From Flavobacterium haoranii (GTDB lineage: Bacteria; Bacteroidota; Bacteroidia; Flavobacteriales; Flavobacteriaceae), in contig QKBC01000003.1 in NCBI GenBank assembly GCA_003246205.1, forward strand, positions 1 through 64,000: a stretch of 64,000 nucleotides of DNA. The letters are read 5' to 3'. Of the stretch, positions 8,851 to 17,593 are shown one piece after another. How positions within the stretch are numbered: the stretch's first letter is position 1; each line of letters opens with the position of its first letter. The notes under the pieces are model-generated. The model saw only the letters and a program-made list of their open reading frames with translations. It searched no databases and was not told the DNA's origin. The position numbers and the translations under genes are program-made.

Positions 8851-9588
8851 TTGTTGATCTTGTTTTTTCCGGTCATCCCGCCAGGTGATGTATCCTAAAG
8901 TTGCATTGAATAAATAGAAAATATATTTAGTAGTATTGGCAATATTAAGTAACATTAAGTTCTGAACAATTTTAAATAAATTGTATACTTGCCAAGTAAC
9001 CCAATTGTCCGGATACATTCTTCCTAAATTAAAAGTACCGCCAAAGCTGATCCCGGCCGGAATAGTGATAGCAAAAAAGAGCTGCCAGTTGATTGAGCCT
9101 TCTGATAAGTAGTAGAAGGCAATAAAATTAAGGATAAATGAAAGTGTTAGCCCTAATGTCATGTTTCGGAAGAAGATGAAGTCAATGTGATTTAAGAATC
9201 TTTTTTTCTTCCAAATCCTGAAAGCAATATAATTTCCGATAAAAGATACCGGATACGTTAAAATTGCCCCAACGTTCCCTAATAAAAAATCGATAGTTCC
9301 GCTTAAAACAGTATTGCATGTACCTATCAGGTTACCGAAATTATTTTTTTTGGTTACCAGTCGGGTTGCCATCATAGAAAAACAAGTGTTTAAAATAGAG
9401 AAATATCCTAAATAAAAAACGTATGTTTTTCCTTTAAAATGAAAATTATAAACGGTTTTGTAATATTCCAGATAAATAGATACAGAGACTACAATAGCGA
9501 CTCCTATGATATCGAGATATTGACTGTTAGTAACCTTTTTGATTAAGGTTAAAAGCGGAGAAGCAGCTACTGTAGCGTTGTTTTGCAT
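8842..9588 (-). CDS. PnuC-like nicotinamide riboside/vitamin transporter
   Basis: This 248-residue integral membrane protein has about seven hydrophobic segments. The block NFGNLIGTCNTVLSG and the late block YPDNWVTWQVYNLFKIVQNL followed by YIFYLFNATLGYITW resemble the repeated motifs of PnuC transporters, which facilitate uptake of nicotinamide riboside or related vitamins. Substrate cannot be assigned from sequence. Its ATG overlaps the stop of the serine hydrolase gene by one base (TAATG), making it the last gene of the SdpR-like operon. The 3' end overlaps the LacI-family gene tail to tail. Confidence 0.7.
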   Translation of the reverse strand: MQNNATVAASPLLTLIKKVTNSQYLDIIGVAIVVSVSIYLEYYKTVYNFHFKGKTYVFYLGYFSILNTCFSMMATRLVTKKNNFGNLIGTCNTVLSGTIDFLLGNVGAILTYPVSFIGNYIAFRIWKKKRFLNHIDFIFFRNMTLGLTLSFILNFIAFYYLSEGSINWQLFFAITIPAGISFGGTFNLGRMYPDNWVTWQVYNLFKIVQNLMLLNIANTTKYIFYLFNATLGYITWRDDRKKQDQQLS

Positions 9589-10892
9589 TATTCTTTACTG
9601 AAATTGAATTTCATTCCTCCTTGTTTTAAAATCAAGGTATTGTCACCAAAATCGATTTCAATTCCGGCTGCTGCAAAGATAAACGTTTTTTCGTCTCTCA
9701 GTGTTAGCGGAAAAGACGATTGTCCGGTTGCTTGTGCCATTAATTCGTTGTCTTTTTCAAAAACGGTTAATTTTAAAGGAATTTCGCTTGAAATATAGGT
9801 TCCGGAATATTTTGTAATTAATTCAGGACTGATTTTTTCAAAGCTTGGAAAAGGAAAAGGAAGCTTGTAATAGATGCTTAGGATACCAATCATCATATCA
9901 TTTAAGCTATAATTACTTCCATTTGAGATTAAAGAAACGGATAGTTTTTCATTTGGGTTGTATCCCATAGTAGAATTGAAATTTTCAATTTTTCCATTGT
10001 GACCAAAGAATTTTCGATCACCAAAAGGGAATTGGAACAAAGCCATACCATAACCATCTTTTAATTCGGTCATCATTTCAACTGATTTCGGCTTTAATAA
10101 TTTATCGTTAAAAAGAGCATGAATAAAACGAGTTAAGTCTGCCGGAGTAGAAATAATACCGCCGGAAGAAAAGGCAAGGTCATTTTTCCATTCCGGGAAT
10201 AATTTCCATTCGTTATCGTAAAAATAAGAGTAGCTTTCTTTGTTTTGAGAATCGGTTGCACTTGATTTGTAATAGGTGTTTTTCAAATCAGCTTTTTTAA
10301 CAATTCGTTCTTCTAAGTTTTCTGCAAATGATTTTTTGGTTATTTTTTCAATAATTCCGCCCAATAGAAAGTAATTCGAATTACTGTATTCAAATTGGTT
10401 TCCCGGGCTGAAACGAGAATCATATTTTGCAATCTTTTGATAAACAGTTGTTTTAATGTCCGGTGTTCTCAATTCCTCAGAAGTTATACTATCGTGATTG
10501 ACAAAGTCCGGGATTCCGGTTCTTTGGTATAATAAGTCAGCAATGGAAATGATTTCAGCATTCTTAACTTTCGGAAAAAATTTGATAAGTTTACTTTCTA
10601 AACGCAATTTATTCTCTTCAATTAATTGCATGATCATTACAGCGGTAAAGGTTTTACTGATGGAGCCGATTTTGTATTTAGTCAATCGATCCGCTGCTAT
10701 TTTATTTTCAACATCAGAAAATCCGTAGGCTTTATTAAAAATCACATTTTCGCCTTCGCGTATGCAGAGGCTTCCCATGAATTTATTGTTTTCGTACAAA
10801 TAGTTCAGGTATTGATCTATTTTTTCAAATCGGTCTTGGCTAAAAATAACACTTGAAAAAGTTAAAGCTAGAATCAGGATTAGTTTTTTCAT
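9588..10892 (-). CDS. Serine hydrolase, beta-lactamase/class C PBP family, exported
   Basis: This 434-residue protein has an N-terminal signal peptide (residues 1-19, MKKLILILAL through VIFSQ) and the three motifs of the beta-lactamase-like serine hydrolases: S77-I-S-K80 (SxxK), Y169-S-N171 (YxN) and H298-N-G300 (in the place of HTG or KTG). A small beta-rich C-terminal domain follows (about 350-434). The family includes D-aminopeptidases, esterases and peptidoglycan-related enzymes, so true beta-lactamase activity should not be assumed. It lies 4 bp downstream of the SdpI-like gene and overlaps the PnuC-like gene by one base. Confidence 0.92.
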   Translation of the reverse strand: MKKLILILALTFSSVIFSQDRFEKIDQYLNYLYENNKFMGSLCIREGENVIFNKAYGFSDVENKIAADRLTKYKIGSISKTFTAVMIMQLIEENKLRLESKLIKFFPKVKNAEIISIADLLYQRTGIPDFVNHDSITSEELRTPDIKTTVYQKIAKYDSRFSPGNQFEYSNSNYFLLGGIIEKITKKSFAENLEERIVKKADLKNTYYKSSATDSQNKESYSYFYDNEWKLFPEWKNDLAFSSGGIISTPADLTRFIHALFNDKLLKPKSVEMMTELKDGYGMALFQFPFGDRKFFGHNGKIENFNSTMGYNPNEKLSVSLISNGSNYSLNDMMIGILSIYYKLPFPFPSFEKISPELITKYSGTYISSEIPLKLTVFEKDNELMAQATGQSSFPLTLRDEKTFIFAAAGIEIDFGDNTLILKQGGMKFNFSKE

Positions 10893-10896
10893 AGTT

Positions 10897-11538
10897 CTAT
10901 GATCTTAATTTTTTGAATTCTAAAAAGGAATATACTATTGGTACAACACTAATAACGATTGTTACAGTCATAAATATATAAAAACTTAAATTTTCAGGTA
11001 AGATTAACGAGAGTAGTATAATTAGAAGTCCGCCAACAAACCACAGTTTGCCGCCTAAAAGATGTGTTTTTTTCCAAACGTCTTCATTTTCTAAAGTCCA
11101 AGGTGTGCGAATACCAATGAAATAATTAGGTTTTATGGTTTTAAAGTAATTTCCTAGAATAGTAAAGAGTAATCCGATTAGAATGAAAATAAAAGTAGGT
11201 TTAGACTGAGATTGTTGTACGCTATAGATGATGAATACAGCTATTGCCGACATAAACAGCGATAAAGCAAAACGAAGATAATTCAGTTTGTTGCCCATAC
11301 TATTTAGTTTTCCTTTCGGATCAATTTTAGGTAAAATCAAAAAAAGAAAGTAACCAATTCCAGCCATTATAAAAGTAGTGAGCCAAAGTTCGTTTTTAGA
11401 GCCATACCGATCAATTTCTCCGGAAGCATTCCAATGCATCGGAACCATTTCCGGTAAATGTTTCCAAACAAAAACTAAATACACAAAAGGTATCAGTGCA
11501 ATTATTATAAATGGGATTTCTTTTTTTAAGGTTGTCAT
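10897..11538 (-). CDS. SdpI-family integral membrane protein
   Basis: Starting at the ATG at 11538, this 213-residue protein has an N-terminal DUF1648 segment (LPEMVPMHWNASGEIDRYGS) and a C-terminal SdpI domain (FIGIRTPWTLENEDVWKKTH), with about six membrane segments. In Bacillus subtilis SdpI gives immunity to the SdpC toxin and also signals to the repressor SdpR. The start at 11538 is chosen because it overlaps the stop of the upstream repressor gene as TAATG; a longer start at 11565 would add nine residues inside that gene. No SdpC-like toxin gene is visible here, so an immunity role is only an analogy. Confidence 0.93.
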   Translation of the reverse strand: MTTLKKEIPFIIIALIPFVYLVFVWKHLPEMVPMHWNASGEIDRYGSKNELWLTTFIMAGIGYFLFLILPKIDPKGKLNSMGNKLNYLRFALSLFMSAIAVFIIYSVQQSQSKPTFIFILIGLLFTILGNYFKTIKPNYFIGIRTPWTLENEDVWKKTHLLGGKLWFVGGLLIILLSLILPENLSFYIFMTVTIVISVVPIVYSFLEFKKLRS

Positions 11539-11795
11539 TATTGTTTTTTTAAGGTTAGTAACCATTTCAAAATATCATCTACTATAGTGGTGTTTAAGGA
11601 ATAAACTACAAACTGACCTTTTTTTTCGCTAGTAACCAGATCGGCTTGTTTGAGTAAATCCAAATGATGTGAAATACTCGGTTTGGAAATATTGAAATGT
11701 TCTGCAATTTCACCGGCTGTTAAGTCGCTTTTGCGCAGCAATTCTAAAATTTCTCTTCGGGTTTCATCGTTTAAAGCTTTGAAAATGGTATTCAC
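11538..11795 (-). CDS. ArsR-family repressor, SdpR-like
   Basis: This small winged-helix protein (85 residues from a GTG start) has the SdpR/ArsR core FKALNDETRREILELLRKSD, the recognition region ISKPSISHHLDLLKQADLV and the wing GQFVVYS. An alternative TTG start at 11816 would add seven residues (MSKYIII), but that codon lies inside the operator palindrome and upstream of the expected transcription start. The GTG at 11795 gives the family-typical N-terminus. No metal-binding cysteine pair is present. It is the first gene of a four-gene operon and is probably autoregulated. Confidence 0.88.
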   Translation of the reverse strand: MNTIFKALNDETRREILELLRKSDLTAGEIAEHFNISKPSISHHLDLLKQADLVTSEKKGQFVVYSLNTTIVDDILKWLLTLKKQ

Positions 11796-11805
11796 TATAA
11801 TTATA

Positions 11806-11827
11806 TATTTAGACAAATGTCTAAATA
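11806..11827. promoter_or_regulatory. Palindromic operator of the SdpR-like operon
   Basis: Perfect 10-bp arms TATTTAGACA and TGTCTAAATA are separated by 2 bp. The palindrome overlaps the presumed -7 box and lies immediately upstream of the repressor GTG. This geometry fits autorepression by an ArsR-family dimer. The palindrome is seen directly; binding is inferred. Confidence 0.75.
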
Positions 11828-11845
11828 ATAAAAATGAGAAACAAA
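11814..11845 (-). promoter_or_regulatory. Probable promoter of the SdpR-like operon
   Basis: On the minus strand TTTG (11842-11845) is followed after 20 bp by GACATTTG (11814-11821). The second box keeps the TTTG part of TAnnTTTG but not the TA. It is embedded in the operator palindrome, and the transcript would begin about 12 nt before the GTG. Confidence 0.5.
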
Positions 11846-11848
11846 TTC

Positions 11849-12514
11849 TTATTGCTTTTTAACTTCAAAAATATAATTCAGCTCGTGTAATACTTTTTGC
11901 GTTTTAATCTGATTCAGGTTGATTTTCTGCTCATTGGCCATCATACGGATATGGTTTATATTGCAATCTTCAGACAGAATCATGATAATATTGGGACAAT
12001 ATATGTTATTTAACTGAAAGAATAATTTTTGAAAATACTCGAAATTTTCACCGCAAAACCAAGCTTGTTCTAATATATTTTTAGGTTTTTTAGGGTAATA
12101 AGGAGGATTAATTATGATATAATCGAAAGAAGTATTCACTATATTTTCAAATAGGTCGGAGTATTGGACAGTAACGAAAAGGTTATTTTTATGAGCATTT
12201 TTTTTGAGGTATTCTAAAGCTGTTTCATTGATGTCCGTTGCTGTAACGATAGCATTTTTCTTTGCGGCATAAAGTGAAATGATGCCGCTTCCGCAACCTA
12301 ATTCTAAGAAAGTTTTGTTTTTTAGCTCAATATCTTTAATGAAGTCTAAAAGTATTTTTGTACTGAATGTTAAATGAGGAGGAAACACGCCGGGATGAAC
12401 TTGTACACAGATAGATTCATAACAATACTTTCTCGGCTTTGAGTAATACAGTTTCAGTCCGGATTTCAGAAACGGATGGGTGCATTTTTTTATAAAATTC
12501 CTCAAGTTTTTCAT
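11849..12514 (-). CDS. Class I SAM-dependent methyltransferase (NPPY type)
   Basis: This 221-residue protein has motif I FLELGCGSGIISLYAAKK, the acidic end of strand 2 ATDINETALEYLKKN, and the NPPY motif (IIINPPYYPKKP) found in N-methyltransferases such as HemK/PrmC. The PrmC helper domain is missing and a short basic N-terminus is present instead. The NPPY motif suggests methylation of a planar nitrogen, but the substrate is unknown. It is the last gene of the eleven-gene radical SAM cluster, 6 bp after the radical SAM gene at 12521-14044. Confidence 0.88.
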   Translation of the reverse strand: MKNLRNFIKKCTHPFLKSGLKLYYSKPRKYCYESICVQVHPGVFPPHLTFSTKILLDFIKDIELKNKTFLELGCGSGIISLYAAKKNAIVTATDINETALEYLKKNAHKNNLFVTVQYSDLFENIVNTSFDYIIINPPYYPKKPKNILEQAWFCGENFEYFQKLFFQLNNIYCPNIIMILSEDCNINHIRMMANEQKINLNQIKTQKVLHELNYIFEVKKQ

Positions 12515-12520
12515 GTTGCA

Positions 12521-14044
12521 TTATTCTGAATAGAAACCTTCAATTTCAGGTTGACGGTATTTCCATATTTTATGTAAAGCTTTTATTTCATACGGATAAT
12601 TGTAAATTCCGGTTTTATAGCGTATTCCGGATATGAACTTTAATAGTCGTTTTTTATAGCCACGTATTTTAAAATCTGAGACAGTAGGATAATATCCGTT
12701 CAATACTGTTTCAAAATTTTTTATAGTATCAATCATATAAGGTTTTAGCCATGGTGTTAAAGGATTTTTGCGAAGATCAAAGTTCTCCCAGCTCGGTGAA
12801 ATCCAATCTTCCAGATTTTCAGGAAATGAGAAACCGGCGTCGGTAATTTGTTGGTAAAGTTCGGAGCCCTCAGTAGGAACCGGGCTAAAAGTATAAATGA
12901 TGATTTCTGCTTTAGGATTGATCTCTTTGATCTCTTTGATGAAATTAATGTCCCATAAAATTTGGTTGTAAACTTCTTTTTCGGTTTTAGCAGGTAATCC
13001 TAATACAAAGGATAATTCAGGAATAATATCGGCATTTTTCATCCTAAGAACAAAGTCTTTTATCATTTGTCCGGTTTGAGTGCCACCTTTATTCATTTGT
13101 TTTAGGATCTTATCATTCCCGGTTTCTGCTCCCAGAAAAATCATTTGACATCCGGCTTTTCGCATGAATTTCAATTCTTTATCCGAATACATGTTAATTG
13201 TATCAATTCTGCCTTCTCCCCAGTAGCTTATATTGTCATTCATGATTAATTCTGAGAATTCCAATACTCTTTTTTTAGAGGTGAAGAAATTGTTATCATG
13301 AAACTCAACAGCATCGATTTGGTATTTTTCTTTAAAATACTTCACATCTTCATATATACGGGTAGCGGACATTCCTTTCCAGCGGGCATTGTATATAGGG
13401 ACAACGGCACAAAAGGAACAACTGAATGGACACCCCATACTAGAATGATAAGATAAGGTCTTAGTTCCCATGAAAGTTTTAGCTAGATAATTTTTAACAG
13501 GATAAAAGGTGTTGAGGTATTCATAGGGAAATTTGGGCAGGCTATCTTGATCTAATAATGCTTCAGTAGCCGTTTTTATGATTTCACCGTTATCGTTTTT
13601 AAAGATGAGGTTCTTGATATGAATTGTATCTTCTTTTCGGTTAGATTTTAAAGCGTTGATGAGTTCCGGGAAAGTTTGGTCTCCAGGACCGTTCACAATA
13701 TAGTCCACATAACCGGATTCTAAAGAAACTTTGTACTGGTTTGAGGCAAAATATCCCCCCCAAATGGTGACGGTATTAGGAAATAATAATTTTATTTTTT
13801 TTATAAAAGGAATGGCTTGTTGCAATTGAGGCCCTGGCATTACTGTTGAGCCGAAGTATTTGAATTCTCCCGTTTTTAAATAGTTCTCTATAGTTTGCCA
13901 TGGATTCTTCTCTAAATTTCCGTCGATAAAAACATAATCGTGTTTTCCATGAATAGAGGCTCCTACCTGTAAAATGGAATTAGGGATTCGGTGTTTGCTG
14001 TTGGCACTCTTTGGATTAAATATGATGATTTTATGATTAGCCAT
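12521..14044 (-). CDS. B12-binding-domain radical SAM protein (third of three)
   Basis: This 507-residue protein has an N-terminal Rossmann-like cobalamin-binding-type domain (about residues 1-150, with YIVNGPGDQTFPELI) and a radical SAM barrel with the cluster motif C205-x3-C209-x2-C212 (GCPFSCSFC). Downstream elements include AVEFHDNNFF and IFLGAETGNDKIL. A C-terminal region of about 120 residues follows. Members of this class methylate unactivated carbons or rearrange carbon skeletons. The classical cobalamin DxHxxG motif is absent, as is common in this class, so B12 use is inferred. An 87-bp gap separates it from the preceding lipoprotein gene. Confidence 0.92.
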   Translation of the reverse strand: MANHKIIIFNPKSANSKHRIPNSILQVGASIHGKHDYVFIDGNLEKNPWQTIENYLKTGEFKYFGSTVMPGPQLQQAIPFIKKIKLLFPNTVTIWGGYFASNQYKVSLESGYVDYIVNGPGDQTFPELINALKSNRKEDTIHIKNLIFKNDNGEIIKTATEALLDQDSLPKFPYEYLNTFYPVKNYLAKTFMGTKTLSYHSSMGCPFSCSFCAVVPIYNARWKGMSATRIYEDVKYFKEKYQIDAVEFHDNNFFTSKKRVLEFSELIMNDNISYWGEGRIDTINMYSDKELKFMRKAGCQMIFLGAETGNDKILKQMNKGGTQTGQMIKDFVLRMKNADIIPELSFVLGLPAKTEKEVYNQILWDINFIKEIKEINPKAEIIIYTFSPVPTEGSELYQQITDAGFSFPENLEDWISPSWENFDLRKNPLTPWLKPYMIDTIKNFETVLNGYYPTVSDFKIRGYKKRLLKFISGIRYKTGIYNYPYEIKALHKIWKYRQPEIEGFYSE

Positions 14045-14131
14045 TTTTTACAAATATATTTCCGTGTAATTCTTTCTTGGATAAATTAGAAAATTCTTTT
14101 TTAATTGTTACTCTGAACATTCTGATTGGAA

Positions 14132-15580
14132 TTAAAAAGTCAAATTATATTTCAAGGCTCTGTAAGAATAAGTAAAACTATCCGGATAGTTTGTAAAGCT
14201 GATATCCAAAACAATAGTACCATCAGAATCTACCTCTGTAATATCTGATTTATTAGCATTACTTTGTGACGTTATATTTCCACCCCAACCAATACAGTAA
14301 TTTCCGTTGCTTAATTTTTGAACAGAGCCCATAATATCAGAATAACGACTGGGTTCCGTATACTCATATACAAGATTTGCGGTTAGATTCGTTTCATTCA
14401 GCTCAAATTCAACAATTCTGCTTTGTTGCGGGTTTTTTGTTACTCCATTGTCAAATAATAACAAATTACCATTATTCAGGATGTTGGCATGATGTTGATG
14501 TGAAATAACATTATTTCCAGTTAGATTGAAATCATCATTGTTCCCTCCCAATCGCCACATTATTTCTCCTGTAGTTCTGTTAATCTTATAAACTTGGTTT
14601 GTGTGCCGAGCAGAGACAATAAAATTCTCATCGTTTGGGTCAATTGCTATAGAATTAAAATGAAAGTAGTCTACCTTTTCAGCCGTAGCATATTGAGTAT
14701 AGTATAAGGGGTCGGAAGCACTTAGAAGTTCAGGATGTTCAGCCGTATCCCATTCAAAGACTACCTGATCGTTCAGGATTTCCTGAAAGACAAATTCAAC
14801 AAGTTTAACAGCATTACTACCGCCGTATGCAGTCATGTCTACATTCTCTCGTATGTATTGACCCGGAACAATATAGTGGTGATCATCAATATAGATGAAA
14901 TCGTGGTTTTCAATACTATAATCGTAGGTGTTATCGGGAGGTAAAAAATCAATTTGTTTAATGACTTCAAAATTTTCATCCATTACAACGGTCTTTTTAG
15001 TGTCATTAATAGTATAAGTGAATCTTTTACCCTGAACAGTTTCGAAGAATTTAAAATTGATAGCACCGGTATAAGCTAATTTTTTATAATAAACAGGGAA
15101 ACCGTTATTGTCTAAGATAGCAATATAGGTAAAATCATCTGCAGCAGATGGCGAAAGTTTGTAAAGGTTGATGAATAGGTAGCCGTCAGAAGGATTGTTT
15201 TTAGCTATTAAGTTAATACTCGGCATATCTTCGGGTAAATAATGTATCGTATACGTTTTTGCTGTAGGGGACTCAATTCGAATGACAATATCTTCACCCG
15301 GAGTTAGCTTAATTGGGGTTGTTTTGCCTGTAACTTTTACATTATTTATGAATATTTTTTTGAAAGGATTGAAATCGTTTAATGTAACTTCTATTTCATT
15401 TAATGTATTAAGTGACGTAATGTAATAATCGAATATTTCAGGATTAAATTCCGGATATAACTCTCCTGTTGAGACCTGAACTAAAGGGAGATCGTCTGTT
15501 GTTGACTCATCGTCTTTAGAACAGGAAAAAAAAGCGAAACAAATCAGTGCAAGGACAATTATAACATTATGATTTTTCAT
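14132..15580 (-). CDS. Arylsulfotransferase-like (ASST family) lipoprotein
   Basis: Starting at the ATG at 15580, this 482-residue protein has a lipoprotein signal peptide whose lipobox ends FAFFSC, followed by an acidic stretch (SKDDESTTDD) as in exported Bacteroidota lipoproteins. An N-terminal Ig-like or cadherin-like domain precedes a beta-propeller of the ASST type, with IMWRLGGNNDDF, SHQHHANILNNGNLLLFDNG and FHFNSIAIDPND. ASST enzymes transfer sulfate between phenolic compounds through a histidine. An upstream GTG at 15601 is possible but would deepen the overlap with the preceding methyltransferase gene. Within this operon it may act on the exported product at the cell surface. Confidence 0.85.
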   Translation of the reverse strand: MKNHNVIIVLALICFAFFSCSKDDESTTDDLPLVQVSTGELYPEFNPEIFDYYITSLNTLNEIEVTLNDFNPFKKIFINNVKVTGKTTPIKLTPGEDIVIRIESPTAKTYTIHYLPEDMPSINLIAKNNPSDGYLFINLYKLSPSAADDFTYIAILDNNGFPVYYKKLAYTGAINFKFFETVQGKRFTYTINDTKKTVVMDENFEVIKQIDFLPPDNTYDYSIENHDFIYIDDHHYIVPGQYIRENVDMTAYGGSNAVKLVEFVFQEILNDQVVFEWDTAEHPELLSASDPLYYTQYATAEKVDYFHFNSIAIDPNDENFIVSARHTNQVYKINRTTGEIMWRLGGNNDDFNLTGNNVISHQHHANILNNGNLLLFDNGVTKNPQQSRIVEFELNETNLTANLVYEYTEPSRYSDIMGSVQKLSNGNYCIGWGGNITSQSNANKSDITEVDSDGTIVLDISFTNYPDSFTYSYRALKYNLTF

Positions 15581-16376
15581 ACGTAAGGGAATTTTTTTCA
15601 CAAGTGATAATATACGATTTTAATATTCCTTTTTCGATTATGATTTTTTGATTAATTATTTTAAAATACAGATATAAAAATAGCTCTTTTGGGTTAAAGA
15701 GAGAAAGATACTTTATCTTGTCAGAATAAAGCAAACTTTTAAGTTCAGAAGGGTTAACGGCAAAATTATATTTTGTTTTTTCAAGATCATTGATTTCTTC
15801 AACATGTTTTATCCTAAATCCGTGGTTGGGAAGCATCATTTTCCAATTTGTTAAAGTTGCGGACTCATCTGCTTGGATAATATTAAAATGAGATAAAGAA
15901 GTATCGTTTATTTTCTGTTTTGTTTTTAAAGAAGTTGACAAATTCCAAATGGTTTCATTAAAAATAAAGAGCCCTTTGCCTTTTAATACTCTGAAAACTT
16001 CTGTAACGATCTGGTTGTATTGCTCAGGGCTTTGTATAGCCAATACAGATTCACAAATGACGATGTCAAAAAAGTCATTTTCATAGGGAAAAATATTTTT
16101 GGTGTGATGTGTAAAATTACAATTGAACAGGTTTAATTTCTTTTTTCTTTTATTACAAAAATGAATCATCTCTAACATATTATCTATGCCTTCATAGTGA
16201 ATAGATGAGTCATTTGATAAAATAGCTGCAGTATGCCCTGTACCGCATCCTATTTCTAAGATAGTTTTGACCTTAGAGTTATGCGGAATTTTTTTTAGTA
16301 GTAGATGAGTGCCTAATCGACCTTGCGGATGCTGGTTAATTCTTCCGGTTCTGGCTATATATTTTAAATAGTTCAT
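15567..16376 (-). CDS. Class I SAM-dependent methyltransferase
   Basis: This 269-residue protein has a Methyltransf_11-like core: motif I ILEIGCGTGHTAAIL, motif II YEGIDNMLEMIHFC, and the post-II strand FFDIVICESVLAIQSPEQ followed by VFRVLKGKGLFIFNET. The C-terminal 100 residues are not recognised. This type usually methylates O, N or C atoms of small molecules or lipids. It follows the flippase gene by 5 bp and overlaps the lipoprotein gene by 14 bp, so it is in the middle of the cluster operon. Confidence 0.9.
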   Translation of the reverse strand: MNYLKYIARTGRINQHPQGRLGTHLLLKKIPHNSKVKTILEIGCGTGHTAAILSNDSSIHYEGIDNMLEMIHFCNKRKKKLNLFNCNFTHHTKNIFPYENDFFDIVICESVLAIQSPEQYNQIVTEVFRVLKGKGLFIFNETIWNLSTSLKTKQKINDTSLSHFNIIQADESATLTNWKMMLPNHGFRIKHVEEINDLEKTKYNFAVNPSELKSLLYSDKIKYLSLFNPKELFLYLYFKIINQKIIIEKGILKSYIITCEKNSLTYEKS

Positions 16377-16381
16377 AAAAA

Positions 16382-17593
16382 TTACTTCTTTGCTTGTTTG
16401 TCTCTTGTCATTGTTGTTCCCAGATCATTTAAACATTCAGGCTCTTTATGTTCGGATATTGAATTCTCATGTTTTTTAATGAGGATCAAAAATATCCATT
16501 GTGATAAACACATACTGATAAAAATTCCTTCTACTCCTATTTTTTCTAATAAAATCAGACTGAGAGTGCAATTAAAGACTGTAATAAATAGATTGGAATA
16601 TACTATTTTTTTTTCTAGTTTTTCTTTATACAGATTTAAAATAGGAATAACATAATAAAATACAGGAAGACTAGATAAAAAGCACAGGAAGTAGATATGC
16701 CATTTAAAGCCTAGTTTAACATAGTGTTCTAATAATAGCCAAATAAACAATGCCCCCAAAATGTTTATAGGGATTGCTATTTTTTTAAATAGTACTTTTA
16801 GTTTAGAGACCACTTTTGTGTTTGACCTATAAAAGGATTTGTTTATCGGAGCTGTTATAAAAACAGAGAGGGCTTGTAACATTAAAAAAGCAGTAGTAAT
16901 TGTTTGATACGAAGATATTATTTCATTAGGTAGAAAAATATTCACTAGATACAGGTCTATTTTAGAACTAATCATTCCGCTCAATCCCAAAACAAAAAAA
17001 GGAAAGCTAAGAATAAGTTCACTTAGAGTGATTTTTAATTTGAAAGGTTTATTCCAAAGTTTAAACAGAATAGATATCAGAATCAATTTGAGGGTTATAC
17101 TCAGAGCATAAAATTCTAAAATACTGATGAGATTAAATGTGGAAAGTTTATATAATGCTCCATAGAAAAAACTAAATCCGATGATTTCAACTATTAATTG
17201 TGAGCCAAATTTTTGCTGATAGATCACTAAACTTTCAAAGGAATTATAAGCATAACTGATAAGGATAATGAAAATCGATAACAATGCAATTTTAAATGAG
17301 AAAAAAGCAAATAAAACAAAGGAAGGAAGAATCAGTAATCCTCTACTGAAGAGATTGATGTAAAAATTGGAATATACCTCAGAAGGGTTTCGACTATATT
17401 TCCGTATCAAATAATCTTTATTTCCCCAGTTAGCAACAAAAGTTAAAAAAGAGATCCAAACGATAATGCTTACGTATTCTCCCCAATCGTTCTTCCCGAA
17501 ATGTTTGATCCCGGAAAGGATGATAATAAAATTTAAAAGAGGAATGGTAATTCCTCGAATAATATTAATACCTATTTTTAAAAGCCTATTCAT
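16382..17593 (-). CDS. Wzx-like flippase (polysaccharide biosynthesis membrane protein)
   Basis: This 403-residue protein is almost entirely hydrophobic, with about twelve predicted membrane segments. It begins LLKIGINIIRGITIPLLNF and includes FGKNDWGEYVSIIVWISFL near the start, a pattern typical of Wzx O-antigen/teichoic acid flippases in the MOP superfamily. Such proteins move lipid-linked glycans across the inner membrane. It overlaps the upstream glycosyltransferase gene by 8 bp. Its presence suggests that the cluster product is lipid-linked and is exported. Confidence 0.88.
   Translation of the reverse strand: MNRLLKIGINIIRGITIPLLNFIIILSGIKHFGKNDWGEYVSIIVWISFLTFVANWGNKDYLIRKYSRNPSEVYSNFYINLFSRGLLILPSFVLFAFFSFKIALLSIFIILISYAYNSFESLVIYQQKFGSQLIVEIIGFSFFYGALYKLSTFNLISILEFYALSITLKLILISILFKLWNKPFKLKITLSELILSFPFFVLGLSGMISSKIDLYLVNIFLPNEIISSYQTITTAFLMLQALSVFITAPINKSFYRSNTKVVSKLKVLFKKIAIPINILGALFIWLLLEHYVKLGFKWHIYFLCFLSSLPVFYYVIPILNLYKEKLEKKIVYSNLFITVFNCTLSLILLEKIGVEGIFISMCLSQWIFLILIKKHENSISEHKEPECLNDLGTTMTRDKQAKK

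Noticed and set aside
9588..10892. Beta-lactamase resistance gene
   Set aside because: The SxxK, YxN and HNG motifs define the broad serine-hydrolase family. There is no evidence of true beta-lactamase specificity, and the context is an SdpRI-like operon.
11796..11816. TTG start for the SdpR-like repressor adding MSKYIII
   Set aside because: The codon lies in the operator palindrome and before the likely transcription start. GTG at 11795 gives the family-typical N-terminus.
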